This document shows, one piece after another, positions 24,991 to 35,095 of a stretch of 64,000 nt of DNA. How positions within the stretch are numbered: position 1 is the stretch's first letter; each line of letters opens with the position of its first letter. The notes under the pieces are model-generated. The model had not been told where the DNA came from. It worked only from the letters and a program-made list of their open reading frames with translations, and ran no database searches. Source of the stretch: G020348385 sp964410125 (GTDB lineage: Bacteria > Acidobacteriota > Aminicenantia > Aminicenantales > Aminicenantaceae); assembly GCA_964410125.1 (NCBI GenBank), contig CAYPGQ010000005.1, positions 33,141 through 97,140 of the forward strand, in the 5' to 3' direction. Both the position numbers and the translations under genes were made by a program.

Positions 24991-27537
24991 TTATCCCTTC
25001 AATGCTGAAATTAATTCTTTAACACTTTTAAATATGTATTTTTCAAAGTCTTCCTGACCTACTCTCATGAATGACCACTTACTCCCCGATAGACCCATAG
25101 CATCCTTGCACCATTTTTTCATCCTTTTGTCCTTATGCTCAACATCAACATCTTCTCTTCCTTTTGTTTCAATAATTAATCGTTCGCTCTCGTCAATTGT
25201 CACTAAAAAGTCGGGGTAATATAATCTAAGGTTATCCTTTGAATCTTTATACTCTACAAAGAACCCTATTTTGGGAACGATTTTACTGAAAGCCTCTACA
25301 TCCTCAGCTCTGTCTAAAAATTTGGCAAAATCTAGCTCAAAATCATTATCACATGGCACATAGTTAAAAATGCATCTATTGGCTAAATAAACCAATTTTG
25401 ACCATACAAAAGGTCTAGTATCCGAGAGTCTTATGACATCCCTCTTTTCGGGCTCTCTTTCGGTGAAAGTCATATCTCTGAATGCATTTATGAATAAACT
25501 TATCAATTGTTCTTGAACTTCAGGAGAACTCAACTTATAAAGAACTCTGGGGTCTTCAAGGTCCACTTTCTCTGTAAACAATTTTTCCTCAACATATCTT
25601 TTCACCACGGGATAAAAACTTGCAAAGGCACCACCTATTTTTAGTTGTTTAAGTATCTGGTCTGTATAATAAGCGATTACACTTTTGGAATCCTGAGGCA
25701 CAGGCAAATCCCATTTTCTCTTTATAACTTCCATCCCTTTGAGCATATCCACAGCAATATATTCCATTTCTAAGCTTTTATTTTCTAAAGGAATCTTCAA
25801 GAAAGTTAGATTATCAATCTCTATTTCATCCAAATAAAATTCTCTTATGAGAATTCTTGGACTCAGGATCGGTATTTCAATGTCCTTATCCAATTTATTT
25901 TCATCTATAAATATGGTGGTTAAATTAATCGACTTCCTGATGTCAAATTCGGCAAACTTTATATCTTCCTGATTTTCTAATTCTTCAAGAATATCTATCA
26001 GCCCGGGAGGTCCAATGACTTCGAGAACATTTACGGATTTGACTATATTTGCATCTTCTTCTGGAAACATCTTCCTTAAGCCTCTTCCAATAACTTGTTC
26101 TGGAAGTACTTTTCTTTTTGAAGTATAAGACCGTAGTCCCACAATCACATTTACATTTCTCACATCCCACCCCTCATTTAACATTAATGTGCTGACTATT
26201 GCCTCGTAGGGATTTTTTTCAGGGTCAGGGTTATCAATAGTCTTTGCAAACTCTCTCGCCTTGGGCAAGTCTGCTTTTTTTACTTCTCCAGTACTATCCG
26301 TGTGTATCAATAATACTTTATCTTTAAGGTCTGGAACAGCAGAGTTCACATACCCAAATATTTCGTCTGCCTCCTTGTTCTCAGGGCATTGAAAGAAAAG
26401 CACAGGCTTCTTTGATAAGGGTCTCAATGCCTTTTTGTATTCTCGCCATCTTCTTATTCCCGCATCAATCCATGCTCTATATCTCTCAACAGCTTTAGTT
26501 GAAGCAATCTCGGAAGCATCTTTGACTATACCCTTTAGTGGTAATTTTACGATGTTCATTTCAATTGCTTCCTTGAGTGAGAAGTCCACGACAATCCATG
26601 GGAATAGGGCACCGGTCTCAGTTTTAGGCGTAGCCGAGAAGTCCAACTCCATATTAATGCCTTTACCGGATTGAGAAACTAGATCTTTGTTAAGACCTAA
26701 AAGTATTTTCTTCCATGCCTTTTCAAAACTGTATATATGGTGGGCTTCGTCCTTCAAAATCATGATATTAGAGCAGGAAGTCAAAACCTCTTTTATTCTA
26801 TTTTCTTGATAAATATCAGAAACATTATAAACTTCTGGCAATTCCATAACTTTATCTACATACTCTTCTACTTCTTTCTTTTTGCTCTGCCGTTGTTCTA
26901 ACTGCTGAATATTGGTTAAAAATAGCACACCCTCAGGAATAACATGAATTGGGTCTTCCTTAAGGATTACTTTTAAGTCGAACTCCTCTTGCCATTCTGG
27001 TGGAACAATCGGCAATTCTCTAAATATTTTTCCATCCTTAAAATCTCTGCAAAGCCTATCATAAATGACATTTTTCTCACCAGCGATAACCAGAAACTTG
27101 GATGTGTAATCATCTTTGTTTTCTCTCTTATGATTAAAGTAAGACCAGACTGTTGTTAATATCATCACAAAAGTTTTACCGGAGCCAGTTGCCATCTTGA
27201 ATGCATAAAGAGGATATTGGTCATAAGAAGGGTCATACCCTTGTATGGGTCCCGCTCCAAAGTCCCTTGCCATATCTATAAAGTTTCTCTTTTTCATTAC
27301 TTCATAAACATAAATCAGTGTTTCAATCGCTTCTCTCTGGCAGAACCAGAACTTGAAAGGCTCACCATCTACAATATGATCTTCACTAAACCAGAATCGC
27401 AACAAACGACGGCTGGTATCTGTTATGTTGGGATAGTCGTCTTCTCGCCAAGTGATTACTGCTTTTCTTAGTTCATTAACCAAATATGCCTTACTTGGTC
27501 GTCTTTGTTCTGGGTGTAAGAGTTCAGTTGATTTCAT
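24991..27537 (-). CDS. Type III-like restriction subunit Res (helicase-nuclease)
   Basis: The gene encodes an 848-residue SF2 DNA translocase with a nuclease tail. Walker A is ATGSGKT (116-122), and the DEAH-type box is ILKDEAHHIY. The second helicase domain includes VIVGLRSYTSKRKVLPEQVI and IGRGLRKMFP. Near the C-terminus YYPDFLVTIDESERLIIETK forms a PD-(D/E)XK nuclease core. This is the plan of type III restriction subunits, which cut after translocating from an unmodified site bound by Mod. The ATG lies 14 nt inside the end of the Schlafen-like gene, so it is the last gene of a four-gene overlapping operon led by mod. An attC-like palindrome follows the stop. Confidence 0.92.
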   Translation of the reverse strand: MKSTELLHPEQRRPSKAYLVNELRKAVITWREDDYPNITDTSRRLLRFWFSEDHIVDGEPFKFWFCQREAIETLIYVYEVMKKRNFIDMARDFGAGPIQGYDPSYDQYPLYAFKMATGSGKTFVMILTTVWSYFNHKRENKDDYTSKFLVIAGEKNVIYDRLCRDFKDGKIFRELPIVPPEWQEEFDLKVILKEDPIHVIPEGVLFLTNIQQLEQRQSKKKEVEEYVDKVMELPEVYNVSDIYQENRIKEVLTSCSNIMILKDEAHHIYSFEKAWKKILLGLNKDLVSQSGKGINMELDFSATPKTETGALFPWIVVDFSLKEAIEMNIVKLPLKGIVKDASEIASTKAVERYRAWIDAGIRRWREYKKALRPLSKKPVLFFQCPENKEADEIFGYVNSAVPDLKDKVLLIHTDSTGEVKKADLPKAREFAKTIDNPDPEKNPYEAIVSTLMLNEGWDVRNVNVIVGLRSYTSKRKVLPEQVIGRGLRKMFPEEDANIVKSVNVLEVIGPPGLIDILEELENQEDIKFAEFDIRKSINLTTIFIDENKLDKDIEIPILSPRILIREFYLDEIEIDNLTFLKIPLENKSLEMEYIAVDMLKGMEVIKRKWDLPVPQDSKSVIAYYTDQILKQLKIGGAFASFYPVVKRYVEEKLFTEKVDLEDPRVLYKLSSPEVQEQLISLFINAFRDMTFTEREPEKRDVIRLSDTRPFVWSKLVYLANRCIFNYVPCDNDFELDFAKFLDRAEDVEAFSKIVPKIGFFVEYKDSKDNLRLYYPDFLVTIDESERLIIETKGREDVDVEHKDKRMKKWCKDAMGLSGSKWSFMRVGQEDFEKYIFKSVKELISALKG

Positions 27538-28690
27538 CGCTTGTCACCTTGCATCGGGGTATGGATAATATAAATTCCGTTTCCGTTGCATTTAACTTAA
27601 TCTCTTTGTTTAATCTTTCTCTTATCGTTTTAATCATTCTGGGAACACCACTACCGATATCTGTTACCATCCCAATTTTCAAAAGTAGATTATAAATAGT
27701 TGGATTTCGAAGGACATGACAGGATATCTTCATGCTATCTATAGTAACTGTATTAGGTAACCTTCCTGGCGTTCTGATTTCTATTCTGTCCTCAAATATG
27801 AATAATCTTATCGGAGCATTAATTGTATAATCTCGATGAGCTATCGCATTTACAATCCCTTCTCTTAAAACTTTTTCAGGAATTTCAGGGTATAATTCTG
27901 ATTCAAAACCTTTTATTTTGTGTTCTTCCTTTATATACAACTTCAGAAATTTTAATGAGTTCTCAAGTATATCCGGAATTTTTGCTTCTAAATCTTTTTT
28001 ATCAGATGGAGGAATAGAAACATCTATACCAGGTATGTAAGCGGCTATAATCTTTGCGTATGGAATAAATTGCTGAGGGTTTTTTCCAAAAAATAATATC
28101 CCAGCAATTGTAAGTTTTTTCTTATTTGTAATAACTTTAAGATTTTTGAGATAATTCTCAATTAAACTTTCTTCTGGAGAAATATCTAAATATTTCTCCA
28201 GAAAATATATAAAGTAATCCATGTTAAGGCTGCCAAGTGGGGTTTTAGAGATAGGGGTCTCGTCATAATAAATGCTTCCGCTTGTTTGATAAAGCCTCCT
28301 AACTTCTAGCCATGAGGCTTGCCTACATCTATTCCCTGACTTAATATAATAAAGACCACTTTTTGTTCGATAAGGTCTTTGCTCCCCTTTAGGAATATTG
28401 ATAATTAAAACAATTTCACCATCCATATCCACTGTTTCTGGGAGAATACTAATAGGAGATTCACATCTATTGAATGCAACATCATCAATCTTTCTTACTG
28501 CTTCATCCAAATCTTCAACTCCTACAATATCACCTGAGTTGCCAATACCAATTATTAATTGCCCACCATCTGTATTTGCAAAACAGACAATTGATTTTGC
28601 GAGAGTTTCATTATCAGGTAATCTTTCCTTGAACTCGGTATGTAAATTTTCACCTTTTAATATTTTTTCCTGTAGTTCCAATGTATCCAT
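27524..28690 (-). CDS. Schlafen/AlbA_2-type DNA-binding ATPase-like protein
   Basis: The gene encodes a 388-residue protein with an N-terminal AlbA_2 (Schlafen AAA_4) domain, seen as HTEFKERLPDNETLAKSIVC, FANTDGGQLIIGIGNSGDIV and GLYYIKSGN. A C-terminal ATP-binding domain of the HATPase_c_4 kind contains VLREGIVNAIAHRDYTINAP, FEDRIEIRTPGRLP and GSGVPRMI. Such proteins are usually annotated as transcriptional regulators or ATP-dependent helicase-like proteins. ATG 28690 overlaps the preceding stop (TGATG), and its own end overlaps res, so it is made together with the R-M proteins. Here it may regulate the operon or act as an effector; both are inference. It is not part of classical type III systems. 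Confidence 0.85.
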   Translation of the reverse strand: MDTLELQEKILKGENLHTEFKERLPDNETLAKSIVCFANTDGGQLIIGIGNSGDIVGVEDLDEAVRKIDDVAFNRCESPISILPETVDMDGEIVLIINIPKGEQRPYRTKSGLYYIKSGNRCRQASWLEVRRLYQTSGSIYYDETPISKTPLGSLNMDYFIYFLEKYLDISPEESLIENYLKNLKVITNKKKLTIAGILFFGKNPQQFIPYAKIIAAYIPGIDVSIPPSDKKDLEAKIPDILENSLKFLKLYIKEEHKIKGFESELYPEIPEKVLREGIVNAIAHRDYTINAPIRLFIFEDRIEIRTPGRLPNTVTIDSMKISCHVLRNPTIYNLLLKIGMVTDIGSGVPRMIKTIRERLNKEIKLNATETEFILSIPRCKVTSDEIN

Positions 28691-31413
28691 CAAACTCCCC
28701 CATATTTTTCTGCTCTTATTCTGAATGCTTCTTCTCCACCTTCCATAATATTTTTTACATCTGCCCTAATATCTTCTTTATCAATAGAGCCTTTGTTATT
28801 AATAACGCACCTTTCATTTTTAGTCTCTAAAACAAGAACCAATTCAGAGTCTCCTAAGACAGGGATGTTCGCATTATGTGTAGCAATAAATAATTGTCTT
28901 TTCCCCTTTATTTCTCTAAGGATTTTCACTACGTCCTCGTATATAAAACGGTTATCAAGGTCCTCTTCAGGCTGGTCAAGAACAACAATCCTATCCTCTT
29001 GAGCAAATAGAAGCAATAATAAGGCAGTAGCTTTTTGACCAATAGAAAGTTTATTAATTAATTTATATTCTTCATTCACTTTCAAAAATATTTCAATTTT
29101 GTCCTCGGGAAAAAAAGTTTCAAGCTCATAAAGTCTTTCGGAATCTTTAAACCATTCTAATATTCTACTGGACATTGCCTGAGTGAGATTGAATTCTTCA
29201 CGCAATTTCTGCTCATTACCCTTGATATATTGGGAAAGCAGAAGACCATCGGTAACTTTATTGGGTGATTTAACCAACGCTTCAATAGCATCGCTTGAAA
29301 CTTTTGAGCCTTTTAATAAGTTTTTTAAATCTTCCATAAAGTTGTCTCTTTCTTCTTCATATTTCACCTCAATTTTGAGTCTTCCTTTTAAGGCATCGTT
29401 TATTTTTTCAAGTTGTTCTTTTCTTATATTAAAAATATCATGCCTCTTCTTACCTATTTTATTCTTCGATTTCTCCCTATCATTTTCCAATTTTTCAATT
29501 TCCATTTCTAGCCTTATTAATTCTTCAATTAACGGTATTAACTTTGCCCTTTCCTTAGTCAATCTTTCGAGTTCGTCTGGTTTAAGTCCTTTCTCGGCCA
29601 ATTCTTTTTTTATTTTTTGAATTTTTGTTTCTACTTTTTTCTTTTTTTCTAACCATTCAGCATACAAGCCTTCAATACTTTTTCTGGTCTGGTCTGTTGT
29701 CTTGGAAAGCTGTTTTTTACTTTGCTCAAATGCTCTTTTAATTTGACTTATCTCTCCAGCTACCTTTTCCAGTATAAATTTATTTTCACTCTTGCCTCTC
29801 TTTAAATTATTTTCTAAATAGTTTAGTTCGGATGCAGATTCATCAAAAAAGAAAAGCATTTTTTCGTTTATTCCATCAAGTTTTTCAATTGCATCTTGTA
29901 ATTTTTCTTCATCATCTACTATGTTAGTCCACCTTCTGAGTCTTTCTTCTACTTTCATACCTTTATAAACTTTTATTCCTGCTTCTATTCCCTTTAATCT
30001 TTGCTCATACTCTTCCCTTTTTCTCGTCTTTTCTTTAAGAGCTAAAAGCTTTCTTCCATTTTCTCTTAATTGTTCAATTAACCTCTTGAATTCCTCATGT
30101 AAATGCCTTATCCTCTCTCCTATTAATTCATCAATTAATTGGAGTTGAAAAGTAGGGGTAATAGAAAGAAAATAGAGTTCCTTTTGACCTATTATAATCG
30201 GATATTTTGCTTCTTCGAACAAACTCTGTATAGAAAAACCTGTCTTCACACCACTTTCATCAATAATTTCTGTATCTTTCCCTATTGTCCTTTTTATCTC
30301 GAATTCCTTTTTCTCTTTTCCATAATATCTTTCAATAAAGACAGAAAGCTCCCCTCCACTTCCAACAACACTCTCTACAAAATCCATTCGGAAAGATTTA
30401 TCTGCATAAATTGGTAAATCCATAACATATCGCATAGTTTCTATGATAGCCGATTTACCCACACCCCTTCCTCCAATAAATGTATTTAGTTCAGGATTGA
30501 ATAAAATTTCTATATCCCTCAGAAAAGTTGAGCCATTGATTAGTATCTTTGATATTCTATTATGATAAAAAGAAGGACATTCATAAGTCTTCACCCTTAC
30601 TTCTGGGTCGTGTAGAGCTATTTTTAAAGCACCAATGTTAAAAGAACTTAATTTATAATATGTGGTTCTTAATTTACCATCCCTCTTTTTAGTGCCTATA
30701 TCGTCAAGACTTTTAGGGTCAGTATTTTCAAGGATTGCTATTTTTTTAAAATAATCAGATGGAAGTTCATTTGTAGATATAAGTTTATTTTTTCCTTCCT
30801 CAGAGATATATTCAATAGCATCAGGCTTTACATTCATCAAATACTTTGCAGATTGGGAAGGATTATAAGTATGAAGAAGTCCTTTATCATTTTCTAGGTG
30901 TGGAAATACAACCAAACATTTATATTTTTCTCGAATTTTACTTATCAACTTTTCCAGTTCTAATTCACTTTCAATATCTCTATGTTTTCTTCCGTCAACT
31001 AAGGATTTTTGTGGATTCTTGTCTAAACTGTGTAGAAATGTATTTAAACCTTTAATATCCACATTTTGCTCAAAAATTAACAACAAATGAAGACCATATT
31101 TCCCACTTAATTTTAATGAAAGCTCAACTCCTGGAAATATTACAATTCCTTTATCTTTAGCCTTATTCTTTATTAACTCAAACCAATCCTTTCTCAATCC
31201 GTTATAATCTGTAATAGCTCCTATCTTAATCTGCGCTTCTTGTATTTTCTTTATATATTCTTCTACTAATTTTTCACACTCGTTATTGGAATCTAAATTA
31301 ATCCCTGGTGGTAATGTAAGACTTTCTACACCTGGAGAATGCAGATGTAAATCTGTCTTCACCCAATTTGCCCCATTATAACTTTTGTCATTCATAGTAA
31401 TTAACTCTTTCAT
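28690..31413 (-). CDS. PHP-domain plus SMC-like ATPase (TrlF-type)
   Basis: The gene encodes a 907-residue protein with two modules. Residues about 15-270 are a PHP phosphoesterase-like domain, starting WVKTDLHLHSPG and including GAITDYNG, FPGVELSL and VFPHLEND, whose His and Asp residues could bind metals. The rest is an SMC/Rad50-like ATPase: Walker A GGRGVGKS (314-321), a long charged coiled coil of about 430-700, signature KLSIGQKATALLLLLF and Walker B RIVVLDQPEEDLDNR. This architecture matches what databases call TrlF-family AAA-like ATPases. It overlaps mod by 4 nt and the Schlafen-like gene by 1-4 nt. I infer DNA sensing coupled to nucleotide or nucleic-acid hydrolysis. Confidence 0.85.
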   Translation of the reverse strand: MKELITMNDKSYNGANWVKTDLHLHSPGVESLTLPPGINLDSNNECEKLVEEYIKKIQEAQIKIGAITDYNGLRKDWFELIKNKAKDKGIVIFPGVELSLKLSGKYGLHLLLIFEQNVDIKGLNTFLHSLDKNPQKSLVDGRKHRDIESELELEKLISKIREKYKCLVVFPHLENDKGLLHTYNPSQSAKYLMNVKPDAIEYISEEGKNKLISTNELPSDYFKKIAILENTDPKSLDDIGTKKRDGKLRTTYYKLSSFNIGALKIALHDPEVRVKTYECPSFYHNRISKILINGSTFLRDIEILFNPELNTFIGGRGVGKSAIIETMRYVMDLPIYADKSFRMDFVESVVGSGGELSVFIERYYGKEKKEFEIKRTIGKDTEIIDESGVKTGFSIQSLFEEAKYPIIIGQKELYFLSITPTFQLQLIDELIGERIRHLHEEFKRLIEQLRENGRKLLALKEKTRKREEYEQRLKGIEAGIKVYKGMKVEERLRRWTNIVDDEEKLQDAIEKLDGINEKMLFFFDESASELNYLENNLKRGKSENKFILEKVAGEISQIKRAFEQSKKQLSKTTDQTRKSIEGLYAEWLEKKKKVETKIQKIKKELAEKGLKPDELERLTKERAKLIPLIEELIRLEMEIEKLENDREKSKNKIGKKRHDIFNIRKEQLEKINDALKGRLKIEVKYEEERDNFMEDLKNLLKGSKVSSDAIEALVKSPNKVTDGLLLSQYIKGNEQKLREEFNLTQAMSSRILEWFKDSERLYELETFFPEDKIEIFLKVNEEYKLINKLSIGQKATALLLLLFAQEDRIVVLDQPEEDLDNRFIYEDVVKILREIKGKRQLFIATHNANIPVLGDSELVLVLETKNERCVINNKGSIDKEDIRADVKNIMEGGEEAFRIRAEKYGGV

Positions 31414-33452
31414 TTTATCTTCACCTTCAAAACTTTATTTGTGTCATTCCCAAACACATCCACAACTTTTGTCATTATCTGATATTCCCCTGCCTCTTCG
31501 TATTTGTGTCTAGCTTCATACTCTACTTTTGGATTCTTCTTCATCCTGAAACTCTGCCATTGATTATGAAAAGTATCGCCTTTGTAACCCCAGTCAATCG
31601 CCCAGTAGTCTATGAGCTCTCTTGAATCCTTTACCTTACAAGCGATTTCTGCAAGCTCCGCAGTTGGTGCAAGCTGAAAGTCTGTGATTTTCAGTTCTAC
31701 TTCTTCCTTTTTCATTTTTGTTTCAATCTCCAAATAGGCAACTTCTGGGAATCTCACATATTTAGACAGTTCTTTTTCAATAACATCATCCCTTATTTTC
31801 AATAGTTGCAGGTCGAAACCCACTAAAGAAGATTTGATTTCATTCACTGATGGTATTTGAACCAATTTCAAATCAACTCCGTTTTTCTTTGCTAATTCTT
31901 TTGCCAGCTCATTTACCTCATAACTCCACTCCCAGCCCAAAACATCTGCCTTATTGAAATTATTGCTTTTACATTCAATTACAACCTTCTCAACTTCTTC
32001 CATCGTAACAGGAGCGTTCAAAGGACCAACATGTACTGCCCTCTCTCCTTTCCTTCCATGCAAATATCTAAACCCTGTTAGAGGTTGAGATTGATAGAGT
32101 TTGAGCATAAAAGCGAGGTATTCATCCTCTCTTTCCTGCCAGTAAACTGTTTCATAATTTCCGATATTCCAGAGTTCAAAAGGTTTTGCTGGCTTTTCAT
32201 AATTCTTTTTGTTTTCATCTTGTAAATCCTTTGAATTGTGAATATCTAAAAGCCTCTTTCTTGTAATTTGAATCGCAAACTTGGATAAATCAGAGCCTAT
32301 CCATCTTCTACCGAGTTTCTCTGCAACCGCTAAAGTTGTGCCGGAACCGCAGAAGAAGTCAGCTACAATATCGCTTGGGTTAGAAGATGCAAGAATGACG
32401 CGTTTCAGGAGAGCTTCGGGTTTTTGAGTATCGAAGTCTAAACGCTCTGCACTGTTTGCTGAAATCGGAGCAACTTCATCATCTTTCCAAAGGTCCCCCA
32501 AGTAATTGCCTGCTTTTTCATCCAAGTATCTCTTTATCCTTGGGAGGCCGGATGACGTAAAAATAATTTGCCCTTCGTCCATGGCTTTGTTAATCTTTTC
32601 TTGGTCCCAAATCCAATGTTTACCCGGTGGCGGATACAATAGCTTATCTCCGAAATAACGTGGCGGGCCGCTTCCTTTCTGTGTAAAATCGAAAGAACCG
32701 TATCTCCGTCCGCTTTCCTCCTCTACATATGGGTAAACCTCCTCATCTTTTTCTCCTCTAATAAATTGTGGGTTGAAAATAGCACTGTTAGACTTTGAGT
32801 ATATTAAGAGCATGTCCTTAACGTTACTGAAGAATTTGCTCTGGACTTTTGCAGCAGTCAGTTTGCGCCAAGTGATTTCATTTCTAAAATTCTCATACCC
32901 AAAAATTTCATCCATCATTACCTTAACATAATGTCCCACATGCCAGTCTAAATGCACATAAATAGAACCATTCTCAGCCAATAACCCCCTAATCAAAACC
33001 AATCGTTCGTACATATACTTGAGATAAGAAGCAATGCCACCGCTCCATGTATCTTTGTATGCTCGCTCTTCAATTATAGACGGCTCTTTTTCTATTCTCT
33101 CGTCTCCGAGTTTTGTTCTAATGGTAAAATCTGCTCCAGTAAAAAAGGGTGGGTCAATATATATCAGATTTATCTTACCAGCCCAGCCCTGCTTTATTAG
33201 AGAACTCATCACAAGCTTGTTATCCCCCCAGATGAGTTTGTTTTTCCAGTCCTTTGAATAGTTCTCAGGATACTCATTCTCCGGGAATAGTGAAACTGTA
33301 TATCCTCCCTTAATTCTAGGTTTATTTACTGTTTCCACTACTTGAAAGGGAAGATTTGGTTTCTCAACAGGTATCTTTTCCCCTTTCTCATATTTATCAT
33401 ATTTTTCTTCCCAAAGCAGCTCCACATATTTTTTGTTATGTGCCATATTCAT
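31410..33452 (-). CDS. Type III-like DNA methyltransferase Mod
   Basis: The gene encodes a 680-residue adenine- or cytosine-N methyltransferase of the beta class. The catalytic motif DPPF starts at D100 (IYIDPPFFTGADF), and the SAM motif FCGSGTT starts at F367 (DFFCGSGTTLAVAEKLGRR), in the order typical of type III Mod proteins. The C-terminal 150 residues form an unusual beta-rich tail (KHKYEEAGEYQIMTK-like strands), perhaps for DNA recognition or protein contact. It leads the operon mod, PHP-SMC, Schlafen-like, res. AGAGGAA lies close to ATG 33452 and 9 nt before ATG 33446, so either Met may be used. An attC-like palindrome lies about 30 bases upstream. Confidence 0.92.
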   Translation of the reverse strand: MNMAHNKKYVELLWEEKYDKYEKGEKIPVEKPNLPFQVVETVNKPRIKGGYTVSLFPENEYPENYSKDWKNKLIWGDNKLVMSSLIKQGWAGKINLIYIDPPFFTGADFTIRTKLGDERIEKEPSIIEERAYKDTWSGGIASYLKYMYERLVLIRGLLAENGSIYVHLDWHVGHYVKVMMDEIFGYENFRNEITWRKLTAAKVQSKFFSNVKDMLLIYSKSNSAIFNPQFIRGEKDEEVYPYVEEESGRRYGSFDFTQKGSGPPRYFGDKLLYPPPGKHWIWDQEKINKAMDEGQIIFTSSGLPRIKRYLDEKAGNYLGDLWKDDEVAPISANSAERLDFDTQKPEALLKRVILASSNPSDIVADFFCGSGTTLAVAEKLGRRWIGSDLSKFAIQITRKRLLDIHNSKDLQDENKKNYEKPAKPFELWNIGNYETVYWQEREDEYLAFMLKLYQSQPLTGFRYLHGRKGERAVHVGPLNAPVTMEEVEKVVIECKSNNFNKADVLGWEWSYEVNELAKELAKKNGVDLKLVQIPSVNEIKSSLVGFDLQLLKIRDDVIEKELSKYVRFPEVAYLEIETKMKKEEVELKITDFQLAPTAELAEIACKVKDSRELIDYWAIDWGYKGDTFHNQWQSFRMKKNPKVEYEARHKYEEAGEYQIMTKVVDVFGNDTNKVLKVKIK

Positions 33453-33483
33453 TTCCTCTTTTACACCTCAATACCGCCATTTC

Positions 33484-33567
33484 ATATAACATTTTTCGCT
33501 GTTTATGAAGTGCGAGCGATAGCGATCATCTGGGTGAGCGGAGCGAACCACAAACACCGTGTTAGAT
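33484..33567. repeat. attC-like palindrome b
   Basis: This 84-base palindrome lies between livF and mod. On the plus strand it starts ATATAAC and ends GTTAGAT; on the minus strand ATCTAAC ... GTTATAT, fitting the RYYYAAC/GTTRRRY boxes closely. The inner arms CGCTGTTTATG and the complement of CACAAACACCG pair at 9 of 11 positions. The loop is a variable GC-rich sequence (GCGAGCGATAGCGATCATCT). Confidence 0.6.
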
Positions 33568-33612
33568 GAAGTTGCTGCCGATCTATTTTTTATCTTCTCT
33601 CTATAAATCACG

Positions 33613-34323
33613 CTATATTCCTCCTAAAAATGACTTTCTTACCTTATCATTTTCAAGGAGGTTTTTTGCTTTGTCTTCAAAGGCAATTTTGCCTATTTCA
33701 AACACATAGCCTCTATCTGCATATTCTAAAGCCATTCTCGCATTCTGCTCAACAAGGAGAATGGTTGTTCCATCTTTATTAATCTCTTTTATCTTCTCAA
33801 ATACAGTATTCACATAATTCGGAGAAAGTCCCAGTGACGGTTCATCCAATAAAAGCAGTTTTGGTTTTAACATCAGGGCCCTACCAATAGCAAGCATCTG
33901 TTGTTCACCACTGCTTAATGTTCCTGCTCTTTGTCTCTGTCTCTCCTTAAGAAGTGGGAATATGCTGAATACCTTATCAATATATTCTTGAAGGGTTTTT
34001 TTATTACTTCTCGTGTATGAGCCCATTTCCAGATTCTCTAAAACGTTCATTGAAGTAAAGACCCTTCTTCCTTCTGGCACCAGACAAAGTCTTTTCTCAA
34101 CTAACTGATACGGCTGCTTACTATTTATGTTTTCTCCTCGATATAAAATCTCTCCCGACTTAGGTTTCACCAGACCACAAATTGCCTTTAAGGCGGTAGA
34201 TTTACCAGCACCGTTTGGACCTATCATTGCCACGATTTCTCCCTCACTTATATTGAGAGAAATGTCATCCAGAGCAAGGACAGTATCGTAATATACTGTT
34301 AAGTTTCTTACCTCAAGAAGCAC
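33613..34323 (-). CDS. livF: LIV-type ABC transporter ATPase LivF
   Basis: The gene encodes a 236-residue ATPase, one of the two nucleotide-binding subunits of a branched-chain amino acid (HAAT) type importer. Walker A is GPNGAGKST, the signature LSSGEQQMLAIGRALM and Walker B LLLLDEPSLGLSP. The start GTG 34323 is chosen because AGGAGG lies 7 nt upstream; a TTG at 34341 is less likely. It overlaps the end of livG by about 11 nt and is the last gene of the transporter operon. The real substrate may not be a branched-chain amino acid. Confidence 0.92.
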   Translation of the reverse strand: MLLEVRNLTVYYDTVLALDDISLNISEGEIVAMIGPNGAGKSTALKAICGLVKPKSGEILYRGENINSKQPYQLVEKRLCLVPEGRRVFTSMNVLENLEMGSYTRSNKKTLQEYIDKVFSIFPLLKERQRQRAGTLSSGEQQMLAIGRALMLKPKLLLLDEPSLGLSPNYVNTVFEKIKEINKDGTTILLVEQNARMALEYADRGYVFEIGKIAFEDKAKNLLENDKVRKSFLGGI

Positions 34324-35095
34324 TTTCACGCCTCCTGCCAAGATAGGCTTCTATAACCTTATCATTTCTGGTAATCTCTTCTGGAGGTCCTTCAGCAATC
34401 TTTTGACCATAGTTTAATACAATGACATTATCAGAAATTCCTGTTACTACTTTCATATCATGCTCAATGAATAGAATCGTCTTGCCCTTTGTTTTTAATT
34501 TCTTTAGCACATCCAGTATCTTAACTCTCATATTAGGGAAAACCCCGGCTGTTGGTTCATCCAATAAAAAGAGTTCGGCTTCCATTGCCAATGCTCGGGC
34601 TAATTCAAGCAATCGTCTCTGTCCATGAGATAAATTCTGTGCAAGTTCTTCTTTTTTGTCTATAAGACCTACCAATTCAAGATATTCCAGAGCCTTCTCT
34701 CTATTTCTCTGCTCCTCGTCCTTCATAACCTTCGATTGAAGAAGCGCAGATATAAGTCTCTCACCTTTATCATATTTAGTTGCAAGCAACATATTCTCCA
34801 TGACCGTAATCTGTGGGAAAAGCCTGATATTTTGAAATGTCCGTGAGATGCCTAATTTAGCTATCTTGTAAGGTGGCAGATTAATAATCCTTTTATTTCT
34901 AAAATATACATCTCCAGATTGAGCATTGTAGAATCCAGAGATTATATTAAACACTGTCGTCTTACCTGCACCATTAGGACCAACCAGGGCGTTTATAGTG
35001 GCTGGTTCAATAGAGAAGTCCAGGTTGTCTACTGCAACAATTCCATCAAATTCTTTAGAAAGATCTTTAACTTCTAATAACATCTCATCACTCAC
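34313..35095 (-). CDS. livG: LIV-type ABC transporter ATPase LivG
   Basis: The gene encodes a 260-residue ATPase subunit. Walker A is GPNGAGKTT, the signature LSHGQRRLLELARALA and Walker B LFLLDEPTAGVFPNM. The C-terminal tail ending near VIEAYLG is the LivG hallmark. The GTG start overlaps the livM stop (GTGA); an ATG four codons later is possible. Both ATPases dimerise under the LivH/LivM permease pair. Confidence 0.93.
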   Translation of the reverse strand: MSDEMLLEVKDLSKEFDGIVAVDNLDFSIEPATINALVGPNGAGKTTVFNIISGFYNAQSGDVYFRNKRIINLPPYKIAKLGISRTFQNIRLFPQITVMENMLLATKYDKGERLISALLQSKVMKDEEQRNREKALEYLELVGLIDKKEELAQNLSHGQRRLLELARALAMEAELFLLDEPTAGVFPNMRVKILDVLKKLKTKGKTILFIEHDMKVVTGISDNVIVLNYGQKIAEGPPEEITRNDKVIEAYLGRRRESAS

